Assembly: GCA_017591395.1 (NCBI GenBank)
Contig: WEDG01008757.1
Span: 22,806 to 86,805, forward strand
Length of the DNA stretch: 64,000 bases
Direction of reading: 5' to 3'
DNA from: Schistocephalus solidus
Lineage: Eukaryota; Platyhelminthes; Cestoda; Diphyllobothriidea; Diphyllobothriidae
Shown: piece after piece, positions 35,775 to 45,594 of the stretch
How positions within the stretch are numbered: the first letter of the stretch is position 1
How the letters are laid out: every line of letters starts with the position of its first letter
Made by a program: the position numbers and the translations under genes
The notes under the pieces: model-generated
Told to the model about the DNA's origin: nothing
The model's database searches: none
What the model saw: only the letters and a program-made list of their open reading frames with translations

Positions 35775-35845
35775 AGCCCGTGGCTCAATGGTAGAGCGTT
35801 CGACTCAAATACCAAAAGTCGCGGGTTCGAATCCCAGGTGTTCCA
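35775..35845 (+). ncRNA. tRNA-like head of array unit 1 (Pol III promoter)
   Basis: Box A TGGCTCAATGG is at 35781-35791 and box B GGTTCGAATCC at 35824-35834, the spacing expected for an internal Pol III promoter. The T stem/loop is well formed (CGGG-TTCGAAT-CCCA). The acceptor ends do not pair well, so this is a tRNA-derived head and not a tRNA gene. Equivalent heads recur in the other units, near 36085, 36390, 36692, 37013, 37315 and 37636. Confidence 0.7.
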
Positions 35846-35862
35846 CACTTGGGATTGGGTGT

Positions 35863-35907
35863 GACTGGCTGATGACGGCTAATAAGCAAGAAATGGCCAT
35901 TCCAGTC
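35863..35907 (+). ncRNA. Hammerhead ribozyme motif, array unit 1
   Basis: Stem I is GACTGG/CCAGTC, all Watson-Crick. The core CTGATGA and GAAA are intact. Stem II is GGCT with loop AATA and AGCA (one mismatch). Stem III is the tiny palindrome ATGGCCAT with predicted triplet ATT before the cleavage site. The first pair of stem II (10.1-11.1) is a C-A mismatch in all units, which may lower activity. Confidence 0.7.
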
Positions 35908-36167
35908 TCCATTGTCTTTATCGGTTCCACATTATCAACATATGCTACACGTCGCTATGCGACTGCCTGTGAGTACTCTAGTCTTGAGTTCCAGGGCACA
36001 ACGGAACATAAATGTTCCTTAAGCAGATCGGTGAGCCACGCACTATCATCATATTCCCGATCGCAACCGACAAAGTACGAGACCGTGGCTCAAAGGTAGA
36101 GAATTCGACTCAAATACCAAAGGTCGCGGGTTCGAATTCCATGTGTTCCACACTTGGGATTGGGTAT

Positions 36168-36212
36168 GACTGGCTGATGACGGCTAATAAGCCAGTAATG
36201 GCCATTCCGGTC
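36168..36212 (+). ncRNA. Hammerhead motif, array unit 2, core mutated
   Basis: Same layout as unit 1, with GGCT/AGCC stem II, but GAAA has become GTAA, hitting an essential core position. Predicted inactive. Confidence 0.65.
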
Positions 36213-36472
36213 TCCCTTGTCTTTGTCGGTTCCACATTATCAAAATGTGCTACACGTCGCTATGCGACTGCCTGTGAGTACTCTAGTCTGAGTTCCAGGG
36301 CACAACGGAACATAAATGTTCCTTAAGCAGATCGGTGAGCCACACACTATCATCATATTCCCGATCGCAACCGACTAAGCAACGAGCTCGTGGCTCAATG
36401 GTAAAGCGTTCAACTCAAATACCAAAGGTCGCGGGTTCGAATCCCAGGTGTTCCACACTTGGGATTTGGTAT

Positions 36473-36517
36473 GACTGGCTGATGACGGCTTATAAGCCAG
36501 AAATGGCCATTATGGTC
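36473..36517 (+). ncRNA. Hammerhead motif, array unit 3
   Basis: Core and stem II (GGCT/AGCC) are intact. Stem I is weakened because the 3' strand is ATGGTC opposite GACTGG. Confidence 0.65.
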
Positions 36518-36777
36518 TCCCTTGTCTTTGTCGGTTCAACATTATCGACATATGCTACACGTCGCTATGCGACTGCCTGTGAGTACTCTAGTCTGAGTTC
36601 CAGGGCACAACGGAACATAAATGTTCCTTAAGCAGATCGGTGAGCCCCACACTATTATCATATTCCCGATCGCAACCGACAAAGCAACGAGCCTGTGGCT
36701 CAATGGTAGAGCGTTCGACTCAAATACCAAAGGTCGCGGGTTCGAATCCCAGGTGTTCCACACTTGGGATTGGGTAT

Positions 36778-36834
36778 GACTGGCTGATGAATGGCTGATG
36801 ACGGCTAATTAAGCCAGAAATGGCCATTCCGGTC
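36778..36834 (+). ncRNA. Hammerhead motif, array unit 4, with 11-nt duplication
   Basis: The 5' core is duplicated (CTGATGA at 36784-36790 and again at 36795-36801). The second copy lines up with stem II, GAAA and stem I 3' strand CCGGTC. Unit 6 has nearly the same duplication. Confidence 0.65.
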
Positions 36835-37095
36835 TCCCTTGTCTTTGTTGGTTCCACATTACCAACCTATGCTGCACGTCGCTATGCGACTGCCTGTGAG
36901 TTCTCTAGTCTGAGTTGCAGGGCACAACGGAACATAAATGTTCCTTTAAGCAGATCGGTGAGCCACACACTATCATCATATTCCCGATCGCAACCGACAA
37001 AGCAACGAGCCTGTGGCTCAATGGTAGAGCGTTCGACTCAAATACCAAAGGTCACGGGTTCGAATCCCAGGTGTTCCACACTTTGTATTGGGTAT

Positions 37096-37140
37096 GACTT
37101 ACTGATGACGGCTAATAAGCTAGAAATGGTTATTCCGGTC
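37096..37140 (+). ncRNA. Hammerhead motif, array unit 5, weak stem I
   Basis: CTGATGA and GAAA are present. Stem I 5' strand has decayed to GACTTA, and stem II is GGCT/AGCT. Confidence 0.6.
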
Positions 37141-37411
37141 TCCCTTTTCTTTGTCGTTTCCACATTATCAACATATGCTACACGTCGCTATGCGACTGCC
37201 TGTGGGTACTCTAGTCTTTGTTCCAGGGCACAGCGGAACATAAATGTTTCTTAAGCAGATCGGTGAGCCACGCACTATCATCATATTTCCGATCGCAACC
37301 GACAAATCAACGAGCCTGTGGCTCAATGGTAGAGCGTTCGACTCAAATACCAAAGGTCGCGGGTTCGAATCCCAGGTGTTCCACACTTGGGATTGGGTAT
37401 GACTGGCTGAT

Positions 37412-37456
37412 GACTGGCTGATGACGGCTAATAAGCCAGAAATGGCCATTCCGGTC
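37412..37456 (+). ncRNA. Hammerhead motif, array unit 6, with upstream 11-nt duplication
   Basis: GACTGG, CTGATGA, GGCT/AGCC, GAAA and CCGGTC are all present. An extra GACTGGCTGAT copy starts at 37401. Confidence 0.7.
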
Positions 37457-37716
37457 TCCCTTGTCTTTGTTGGTTCCACATTATCAACCTATGCTGCACG
37501 TCGCTATGCGACTGTCTGTGAGTTCTCTAGTCTGATTTGCAGGGCCCAACGGAACATAAATGTTCCTTAAGCAGATCGGTGAGCCACACACTATCATCAT
37601 ATTCCCGAACGCAACCGACTAAGCAACGAGCCCGTGGCTCAATGGTAGAGCGTTCGACTCAAATACCAAAGGTCGCAGGTTCGAATCCCAGGTGTTCCAC
37701 ACTTGGTATTGGGTAT

Positions 37717-37755
37717 GACTGGCTGATGACGGCTAATAAGCCAGAAATGGCCATT
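37717..37755 (+). ncRNA. Hammerhead motif, array unit 7, 3'-truncated
   Basis: The core and stem II are intact, but the sequence runs into an AT repeat straight after ATGGCCATT, so the 3' strand of stem I is missing. Confidence 0.6.
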
Positions 37756-37769
37756 CATATATATGCAGA

Positions 37770-37850
37770 ATGATAATACGGACAGAGACAAGGGAGACTG
37801 TAATGGCCATTTCTGGCTTATTAGCCGTGATCAGCCAGTCATATCAGTGG
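37770..37850 (-). ncRNA. Inverted single hammerhead unit at the array end
   Basis: On the minus strand, 37840-37796 reads GACTGG, CTGATCA (core G changed to C), GGCT-AATA-AGCC, GAAA, ATGGCCAT and a 3' stem I strand ACAGTC. It faces unit 7 across a short AT stretch, forming a potential long hairpin with it. Predicted catalytically inactive. Confidence 0.6.
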
Positions 37851-38639
37851 AACAAGTTAAATGTTGTTCAATTGGCTTGTATTGCATTATTTGGGGGTGT
37901 TGTGTCTGGTGGCCCATACTGCGCTGTCCGAGGTGAGGGGTGTTCAACTGGCGCTTGGACAGCCACGACTATCTGGACGCACCTGCTTGTGCGAGTCGAA
38001 GTCGGTCAAGAGTCTGTGGGTCAGCGAGTCTGAAACTGTTCACCGCGAATTCACATGACCTTGAGGCAGCGAGTCTTGCACAAGGACGCCGGACATGGAT
38101 AGCATTGTTGGGCATCGGCTACAGACCCATCGCAGCCTGATTCGCAGTGCTCTAGCTACTGTAAAATATTCCCATGCAGAACAATTTGTATCGCAAGGTG
38201 ACGATCTTACACGTCATGAATCGTAGCATGTTTGATTCTAGCGCGTCACATTTATTATGCTAAGGAATACGCCTATGTGCCGAGAGGATAGATTTCCCAG
38301 CTTTTGCCTCATTATGCCCTCTCTCCCATGCACCAGTCGACTGTCTGAATCTGTCTGCCAACTGGCGATGGGCTTGGGTGTTATGGTTGACAAAGATTGA
38401 TAGACCATCTGCGCGTTCTATTAACGTCCCGGCCTAAACTTCACATACCGGTGCTGGAGAGGCGAATCCCATGCTTAGCGCAGGGGAGTGGGGCGTGAGG
38501 GGGGGGGGGGGGTGGGGGGGCGAGGGGTGACGTGTCTGCTCGTCGTGTGGAGTAGGTTCCTATGTGGCCTGAGGACGTGTGTGCGGGCAACTAGAGCGAG
38601 GTACTATGATACGGTCTGGACTGCGGTGTTTTACAGAAG
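37851..38639. other. No recognisable gene; G-rich tract at 38499-38520
   Basis: Unassigned sequence apart from a nearly pure run of G residues. Short frames show no domain. Confidence 0.4.
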
Positions 38640-38745
38640 ATTTTTACGAAGGCGCACATGTTCAAATAGGCCCATGCGATGACAGGATTTCCAAGGACAG
38701 TGCGGGCAGGTGAGGCGTGCGTTATAGATGTGTGTCGGTTTGTAA
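38640..38745 (-). pseudogene. Isolated LINE-Z zinc-finger fragment
   Basis: Minus-strand translation gives a CPHCPW...CHRMGLFEHV-type finger, matching fingers 3 and 5 of the array, with a decayed Phe position. Confidence 0.55.
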
Positions 38746-38839
38746 CACGGAGGTCCAGGCTTTGTGGTGTGGGAGCACAACTACCGCCCCTATCCTCTTG
38801 CATTAAAATCCTGGTCAAGTGTAGGTTTAGACCAACTGG

Positions 38840-39190
38840 TGTATAATGTGGCGTGTGGTACGGAAGCCCAGGCTGTGTGAGCTGGGATCCGTGCCGGCGC
38901 TTCCATCCTTTTGCTGTCTTGTTAAGACCCTAATAAAGGTTTTTTGTGGACTAAGGAGCGTGGTAGTACGCTTAGGTGCAGATTTCGCTGTGCCAGCCAC
39001 CTGCGCCAGACCACGCCTCCGGTCTTCTTGGCCCCGTTGGCATAGGCGGATGAGGGAAGAAGGAGTGCGGTAGATGCTTCGCGAGTGTACTATCACTTAA
39101 AACTTACTCACGCGCGACTCACCGCGTTCTGCTTTCAGATTGTTGAAGCACGCAGCGGACCTAGTCAAACTCGACGGTCGACCTCTCGCA
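38840..39190 (+). repeat. LINE-Z tail fragment, diverged
   Basis: Matches the second half of tail module 2 and the terminal block (GTGGTA, GCCAGCCACCTGCGCC, CCGGTCTTCTTG, then CTCGACGGTCGACC at the end), with about one third of positions changed by eye. Confidence 0.6.
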
Positions 39191-39610
39191 TCGGGATTGC
39201 ACAGACTGTTTCGCGGGTCTAATCGTGATTGATCCGCAAGTGATGGACCAGAACGATACGTGATTCGAAGGTGCGATCCCAGATTGGTGGAAGGTGGTGA
39301 TTGCTCGCAGGTCGACAAACGTGCCTTAACTGGTGGTGACGAGGGTTGAGGAGGAGGAGGAGGAGGAGGAGGAAGAGGAGGGGTTTTCTGAGACGGGGGC
39401 GTGTTGGCCTTGTTAAAAAAACGCACGGAGTCCGAAGGTGTCCGCGAGGCCGACCCTTTCTTGGAGTTTCGGTTGACAGCGTGGAAACGATAGTGGAGAA
39501 AGAGTGGGCGAATTTTAGTCTTGCAAATTGGGAGGCTCTCTTTTTACCTTTGCAGTAGCTATTCAGTTGGCTTCATAGGTAGCTGCTCCAGTCTTCACGA
39601 GAGTTCTCTA
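39191..39610 (-). pseudogene. Diverged LINE-Z RT C-terminus / finger fragment
   Basis: Minus strand from 39610: the sequence matches the KTGA-YEAN C-terminal block, then reads through a Pro-rich stretch formed by a (GGA)n tract at 39348-39378, then a remnant of the last His part of a finger (near 39230-39260). Degraded. Confidence 0.5.
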
Positions 39611-40389
39611 GGTCTGCAGATCTTGAGCGAGGATTTATATGCAGGCCGACGCGGAAGAAGACCACGTGGATGCACCCTCAGGCGCAACGCTGGCAGCTGC
39701 TGGACTGTATTCTCGTCCGGAGGTGAAATCGACAGGACGTGCTGGTAACCAAGGTGATCTGCGATGCCGATGGTTGGACAGATCACCGCCTCGTCATCTC
39801 CCAGAAGAGGCTCCGACTGCAACCCCGACGAAGGCCCCAAGGCCGCCATGTAAGTTAAATAATCTTTTATTAAATTTGCCTGCTCTCTGTTTTGATTTCA
39901 GCAACCAAATAACCGAGAAACTGGAGGACCTGCATGCTCCAGATTATAACGCTACCGTGGAGACACGATGGTGTCAACTGCGAAATGTCATCTAGTCCAC
40001 CGCCCTCGATGTCATCGGACGCGCACGCCGTCGACACCAGGACTGGTTTGACGACAGTGACGCCGACATCAGCAACTTACTCGCGGAGAAGAATGGAATA
40101 CACAAAGCCTACATGGACCTTCGGACTGACGCCACCAAAGCAGCCTTTTTCAGATGCCGGCGCCTTGTACAACAATGGCTGCGGGAGATGCAGGATGCCT
40201 GGATGATCCGAAAGGCTGAGGAAATCCAGGGGTATGTGGACCGCAATGGAAGGAAAAGCTTTTTCAAAGCCATCAAGGCCATCTACGGCCCGTGTATCAA
40301 GGGGAATGCACCGCTGCTCAGCTCTGACGGCACAACACTGCTGACAGAGAAATCGTAAATTCTGAAGCGCTGGGCCGAGCACTTCAGAA

Positions 40390-41210
40390 ATGTCCTTTAT
40401 TGCTCATCAGCCATCTCCGATGCTGCCATTGACCGGCTCCCTCAAGTGGACACTAACAATTACCTGTATCTGCCGCCTTCCCTACAAGAAACCATCCGAG
40501 CCGTGCAGCAGATTTCCAGCGGTAAAGCACCGTGATGCGACGCAATCCCACCGGAAGTCTACAAGCACGGTGGGCCGCGGCTGCTGGCAGAACTCACAAC
40601 ACTCTTCCAGGAGATGTGGCGACAAGGACAAGTTCCTCAGGATTTCAAAGACGCAACCATCGTCCATCTCTAAAAACGGAAGGGGAACCGGCAACTTTAT
40701 GATAATCACAGAGGCATCTCGTTGCTCAACATCGCCGGGAAGATCTTCGCCCGTATCCTTCTCAATCGTCTTAACGGTCACCTAGAGCAGGGCCTGCTCC
40801 CGGAAAGCCAATGTGGCTTCCGCCGACACCACGGGACAACCTGTATGAACTTGGCCGCCCGCCAGCTACAAGAGAAGTGTCAGGAGATGCGAACTCACCT
40901 ATACACTACCTTCGTGGATCTAACGAAAGCCTTTGACACGGTGAATCATGACGGACTGTGGAAAGTCATGCAGAAATTTGGTTGTCCTGAGCGGTTCACG
41001 CACATGGTACGTCAGCTTCATGACGGGATGACGGATGAGTGCACCGGAATCTTCAGTATCCATGCCATGCTGAGGCAAGTGCAACTGCGATGGAGCGGCC
41101 ACCTGGTAAGAATGGACGACGAGCGACTATCCAAACAAATTTTCTACGGAGTTGTCGCTACGGGTTCTCGCCGGCAGGGAGGTCAAAACGACGCTACAAG
41201 GACACTTTAA
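40390..41210 (+). pseudogene. LINE-Z D: reverse transcriptase with catalytic region deleted
   Basis: RT fingers and early palm are well preserved: LQETIRAVQQISSGKAP, LFQEMWRQGQVPQDFKDATI, LLNIAGKIFARILLNRL, LLPESQCGFRRH and FVDLTKAFDTVNHDGLW. At about 41035 the sequence jumps from LHDGMTD directly to [16 protein letters not shown], removing the part that holds KQGCVLAPTL and FADD in copy B. The enzyme would have no catalytic Asp pair. The open part is 40722-41210. Confidence 0.85.
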
Positions 41211-41277
41211 AGAAATCGCTGAAGCAACTGCAAATCAACTCGGCGACCTGGGAGGACCTCGCCCAGGATAGACCGGC

Positions 41278-42204
41278 ATGGAGAAGATCCGTGAAGACTG
41301 GTTCAGCAATCTACGAGGCGAACCTGATCGCTGCCGCCAAAGATTAGCACGAAAGTCACCAGCGCCCCGGACCAACACCGCCAATGCCCAGGCCCTGCCA
41401 ACATGCCCGCGCTGTCAACGCATCTTCCGCGCGCGAATCGGCCTGGTTGGACATCTTCGGACGCAATGCACCAACAATCCGACAATTCCAATTTCTACGT
41501 CAAATTCTGCCAACCCTCCTTCTGACTCCCCCATCCTCACTACTGGCATCAATTCCATCACTCCCACCATCATAGAGACCACATCCATCTTCTCATCACC
41601 TGTTACCCCCACGACCGCAACCACCACCGCCTTCGCCTTCACTTCCACCACCACCATCAGCGATGGGGAATCGCTCCTAAGCTGTACTCAATGCCACGGC
41701 ACATTCACCTCACGCATCAGCCTGGTCAGTCACTTGCGAATACATCGTACAGACACCGGTGAGCCAGTGCCTGGAGTACCATCAAACAGCAGAGATCGTC
41801 GCCTCCACTGCCCTCACTGTCCTAGCGCATTCACTCTTCGCATGGGCCTATTCGATCACATGCGCAACCATGACAGCGGAATTCACCACAATGCTGACAA
41901 CACCGATACACCATGCACACCCTCCGCTCCTACCATTCTGAGCGCCCCTGCCACCCCCACTAACATGAATGACATCCTCCCAGCCTCTACCGATTTCTCC
42001 TGCCCACACTGCGCCCGCAACTTCAACTCACGCATCAGCCTGGTCGGTCACCTGCGAATCCATCGCACGGAAGCTGGTGAACCAGTGCCTGGGGCTCCAA
42101 CATACATTTGACGCGCCCGCCTTCACTGCCCTCACTGCTACCGCACATTTACACACCGCATGGGCCTATTAGGACACATGCGCCTCCACGACAACCTGCG
42201 GTAA
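41278..42204 (+). pseudogene. LINE-Z D: five-finger C2H2 array, best-preserved
   Basis: The open frame 41278-42111 (277 residues) holds finger 1 (CPRCQRIF...HLRTQC, C2HC), a Ser/Thr/Pro-rich spacer of about 90 residues, finger 2 (CTQCHGTFTS), finger 3 (CPHCPSAFTL) and finger 4 (CPHCARNFNS). A TGA (42109-42111) separates finger 5 (CPHCYRTFTHRMGLLGHMRLH), and the array ends with DNLR and a stop at 42204. The start codon of this frame is accidental: it begins after a frameshift in the RT C-terminus. Fingers use CX2CX12HX3H spacing and HRTEAGEP-type linkers. A nucleic-acid-binding tail of the retrotransposon protein is the most likely role. Confidence 0.85.
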
Positions 42205-42289
42205 ACCACCGGAGGCTAAGTTACATCAGCGCGCACTACCTACACCAATACATCAACAACCCCCTCACAATCACCATTTACCAGAGTAA

Positions 42290-43760
42290 ATCACGGTTTC
42301 CTAGAAACCGTGGCTGGGAAGTCTGCCAATCTGACGCTTCCACCAGACCACGCCGTCGGCTCAGTGTATGTGCTGTGCGTGTCGAGTGGCTGACCAGTGG
42401 ACTGGGAGTCAGACGGCGATGGCTGCTCCATATCCCCTGAGTTTGTGAATCCTGGTGTGCGCGTTATGGGGGCCAGGTCATGCTGTGGCGCGCGAAGACG
42501 GTTACGCCGATCCGTCAGCCAATGCGCCCACTCCCACATCAGGCAACTGACCTGCTCGGACAGTGTCTGATGGTGGGGGTTGGGGAGAGAGTGAGGTCGA
42601 CAGCTCAGCGCATGTTCCACACTATAAACAATCTGACGCGCTTGAATCTATCACGGTGCGCTAAAAGTTGTGGCTTGGAAGGTTGCCAACTGACAGGATA
42701 ACTCGGACCATGTGGTCAGCTCAATGTGTGTTTTGTGTGGAGTGGCTGACTGGCGGACTGAGAGTCAGGCTGCAATGGCTCCTTCTTAATGTGGTCTTTA
42801 TGGCACTCCCACTCTGTGGGATCCGAGCCAGGTGTGGTGGTACGCCCAGGGGCGGCTTCGGCAGCGCCAGCCACCTGCGACCTCTCTTATCTCCGGTCTT
42901 CTTGCCTGTGTCGTGAGACCGGGTTCAGATGGGGGAGGAGAAGAGTGTGCGGTAACGTTAACCGCCGCGGTTGGAAGGTTGCCAACTGACAATTACACTC
43001 AGACCTCGTAGTTAGTCCAATGTGTGTTGTGTGGAGTGGCTGACTGGTGGTCTGAGAGTCAGGCTGCGATGGCTCCTTCTTAACGTGACCTCTGGCTATC
43101 TCACGCATGTGAGATGTAAGCCGTTCAACCCCCTCTTGTGTGAACTCCTGGTGCTTGTGTTTGGGGGGCCAGGTCGTGTACGTAGTACACGTAGACGAGG
43201 TCACCAGCAGCTGCGCCTGCTTCCGCATCAGGCAACTGACCTGCTCGGACAGTGTCTGATGGTGGGGGTTAGGAGAGAGTGAGGTCGACAGCTCAGCGCA
43301 TTTTCCTCACTATAAACAATCTGACGCGCTTGAATCTATCACGGTGCGCTAAAAGTTGTGACTTGGAAGGTTGCCAACTGACGGGATAACTCGGACCATG
43401 TGGTCAGCTCAATGTGTGTTTTGTGTGGAGTGGCTGACTGGCGGACTGAGAGTCAGGTTGCAATGGCTCCTTCTTAATGTGGCCTTTATGGCACTTCAAC
43501 TCCGTGGGATGCGAGCCAGGTGTGGTGGCACGCCCAGGGGCGGCTCCGGCCGCGCCAGCCACCTGCGCCCTCTCCCATCTCCGGTCTTCTTGTCTCTGTC
43601 TCGACACCGGGCTCAGATTGGGGAGGAGGAGAGAGTGCGGTAGCTGCAGTGCAAGGCTAATATCACTTAAAACTAATTCACGTGCAAGTCACGGTCCCTG
43701 CACCACCTTGTGTCGAGCATACGGTGGACCTCGTCGAAATCGACGGTCGAACTGCCGATA
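42290..43760 (+). repeat. LINE-Z D tail with four modules
   Basis: Module starts (CCGTGG/TTGTGGCTTGGAAGG-like) lie near 42292, 42648, 42962 and 43335. The usual tail has two. The third is rearranged: it carries module 2 sequence, then a unique stretch (43095-43190), then the module 1 end again. The opening hairpin at 42292-42312 is perfect (CACGGTTTC-CTA-GAAACCGTG). The tail ends with TCGACGGTCGAACTG near 43755. Confidence 0.75.
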
Positions 43761-45270
43761 TGCAGGCGCTTGAGGGAAGTGTTTAGGGCGTCCTTGTAAG
43801 GACGTTCTTGTCCACCCTGTCAGAAACCATCTGTAGCTACGCCGCAGTCGAATGGCCGCTCCATCGTAGTTGTAGCTGCCTCAACACGGCGTGGATTCTG
43901 GGGATGCCCGTTTTTGTCAGTGCCAAGGATCCTTTCTTACCACTCCCCCTCTAGTATTTATCTGAGCCAGTTGAGGTAAAAAAGGTTGAGTCTATTTGTC
44001 TGGCCTTCATAGACAGTCCATGGCTCCGTGTCGTATATCCCAAGGTTTGGGTTGAGTAGGCTGCCGTAATGGTTCCGAATGGAGAGTTTTAGCTGACCAA
44101 GGGATTGGTTTACTTTGGAGATCTGACTTATGATATTATCGCGAAGCTTAACGTTTCATTACATTGTACTCGCCTAGTACGTGAATTTATCCAGCAGTGT
44201 GAGATGACTTCAACCGATATCGGTACGAGGCTCGTTGTAGTCAGTACTTGGCACCAGTTAGCGCATCACTACTGCCGTCTCCATGTTGATGGGCGGTCGG
44301 AGACGAAGAAGATCACATTCCACTACACGTCCTCTTCAGTTGTGGTGTTCTGTGCACAGTCACCTGCGAACAACATGTCATAAACGCTGGGTTCGGATGC
44401 TGTCGAAAATGCTGGAATGTTACTCATTTTAAGCCTTTTTCTGCCATTGCGATCGTCTTAATCGAGAACCGGCCGCTGCGTATGGTAGGCGCCCATCAAC
44501 ATGGTGGATTACATGAAGTTGAAACGAGTACGCAGCCTTGCTTCAACCCACTTGTCACTGTGAATGCTTCAGGGCGTGCCCTATTTTCCGTGACGCGTGC
44601 CATCACCCCACCCTGCACTTGTCTTGCTATCTAAGTGTCCGCTCTGGGCATCTAAATCTCAGCACGAACCCTGGCAGTCCATCACTATGCACTGTGTTGA
44701 AGGCTTTTGTCAGACATAAAAAGTTGCAGTACTAGCTGATCCTCAGTTCCTGAATTTTTTCTGGTATGTTGCGGGTGCGAAAGATCATGTCGATGGTTCT
44801 GCATTTCCTTCGACATCCACATGGACTTTCGGCGAGAAGCCCCTTCTCCAGGTGAAGGTTCAGACGATTGAGCCGGGTGCATGCTGAGGCTTCGTCTGCG
44901 ACGTTGACGAGGTAGAGGCCTCCGTGTTTGTCACAAAGCTGATACTTCCCCCTTCTTTGGTGTAGATGAATGCTGATAGCGCCCCTCACGTCCTGGGAAG
45001 ATCTGTTTTCATCTCCACACCCCTGGGGGAGGGGTAAAGTCTCCCATGAGCTGAGGGTCCTCATGCTTGTAAAGCGTAGCTGTAAGTGACTCGTGCCACC
45101 TTCGGTTCGTCTCGAGCTCCTTCGGTGCACTGTTTGAGCCGGGTGCGAATTGACACTGGTATGGCGAGAGCGTGACGGCAACTGACGTTGCTCCCTCTGT
45201 TTATTGTTTACAGACGGACAAAGTCCAGACGTAACAGGCGGGGTTATCGCCCCCTCCCCTCCCATCGATT
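43761..45270 (-). pseudogene. Diverged LINE-Z subfamily, RT remnant (minus)
   Basis: The minus-strand frame 45265-44732 contains decayed RT motifs: GKYQLCDKHGGLYLVNVA, LNRLNLHLEKGLLAESPCG, and RTIDMIFRTRNIPEKIQE. KAFNTVHSDG follows toward 44690. Further on (44100-43770) RT C-terminal sequence is recognisable at the DNA level (LRQLQLRW-like). It is older than copies A-E and probably the same subfamily as 11130-11935. Confidence 0.65.
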
Positions 45271-45594
45271 GTCACTTGGCTGGGGGGAATGTTTGTTGCC
45301 ATTGTTTGCAGAGTCCAGTGTGCCCTCTCTCATCTCAGTAAAGTTAGTACTTTCCTGACTTTTGATTTGGGAAAAATAGAGTTGCGAACCATTCCACTCC
45401 CACATCAGCGTCCGGCGCTTTGCTCCTACACATCTGGCGCATAGCTTTAATGTTTGCTCGCAGCAAAGACATAAAATCGAGGTTGCGTTGATTTCCTTTG
45501 AGGGAAAAGTATGCATGGCCGATTAAGAACACCTCTGGAGCCCTCAGCTCAGCGCTTCAGTTTGCCATTTTCCGTCGGAATTGAATACACTGAT

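Larger units (their letters stand above)
35620..37765 (+). repeat. Tandem array of about 305-bp tRNA-headed hammerhead repeats (seven units)
   Basis: Seven head-to-tail units, spaced about 305 bp, preceded by a partial unit. Each unit has a tRNA-like head with Pol III box A (TGGCTCAATGG) and box B (GGTTCGAATCC), a hammerhead-type motif about 30 bp after the head, a GTCGC-TAT-GCGAC hairpin and a GGAACAT-AA-ATGTTCC hairpin. The last unit breaks off in a short AT repeat. Single or partial copies occur at 27695, 46600 and 53100-53530. Tandem plus dispersed copies with a tRNA head and a hammerhead recall the schistosome Sm-alpha family (established knowledge); relationship is inferred. Confidence 0.85.
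39640..43760 (+). mobile_element. LINE-Z copy D, 5'-truncated, with expanded tail
   Basis: Starts within the endonuclease C-terminus and runs through linker, RT, C-terminal region and zinc fingers to an unusually long tail (42290-43760) with additional modules. It is defective: stops in the linker and RT, an in-phase loss of the RT region containing the FADD box (junction near 41035), and a frameshift near 41190. It gives the best-preserved RT fingers and zinc-finger array in the window. Confidence 0.85.

Noticed and set aside
35620..37765. Regularly spaced repeats resembling a CRISPR array
   Set aside because: The units are about 305 bp with no spacer diversity, have Pol III boxes, and the context is eukaryotic with no cas genes.
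41278..42204. Host C2H2 transcription factor gene
   Set aside because: The same array follows an RT C-terminus in several copies and is broken in each; it belongs to the retrotransposon.
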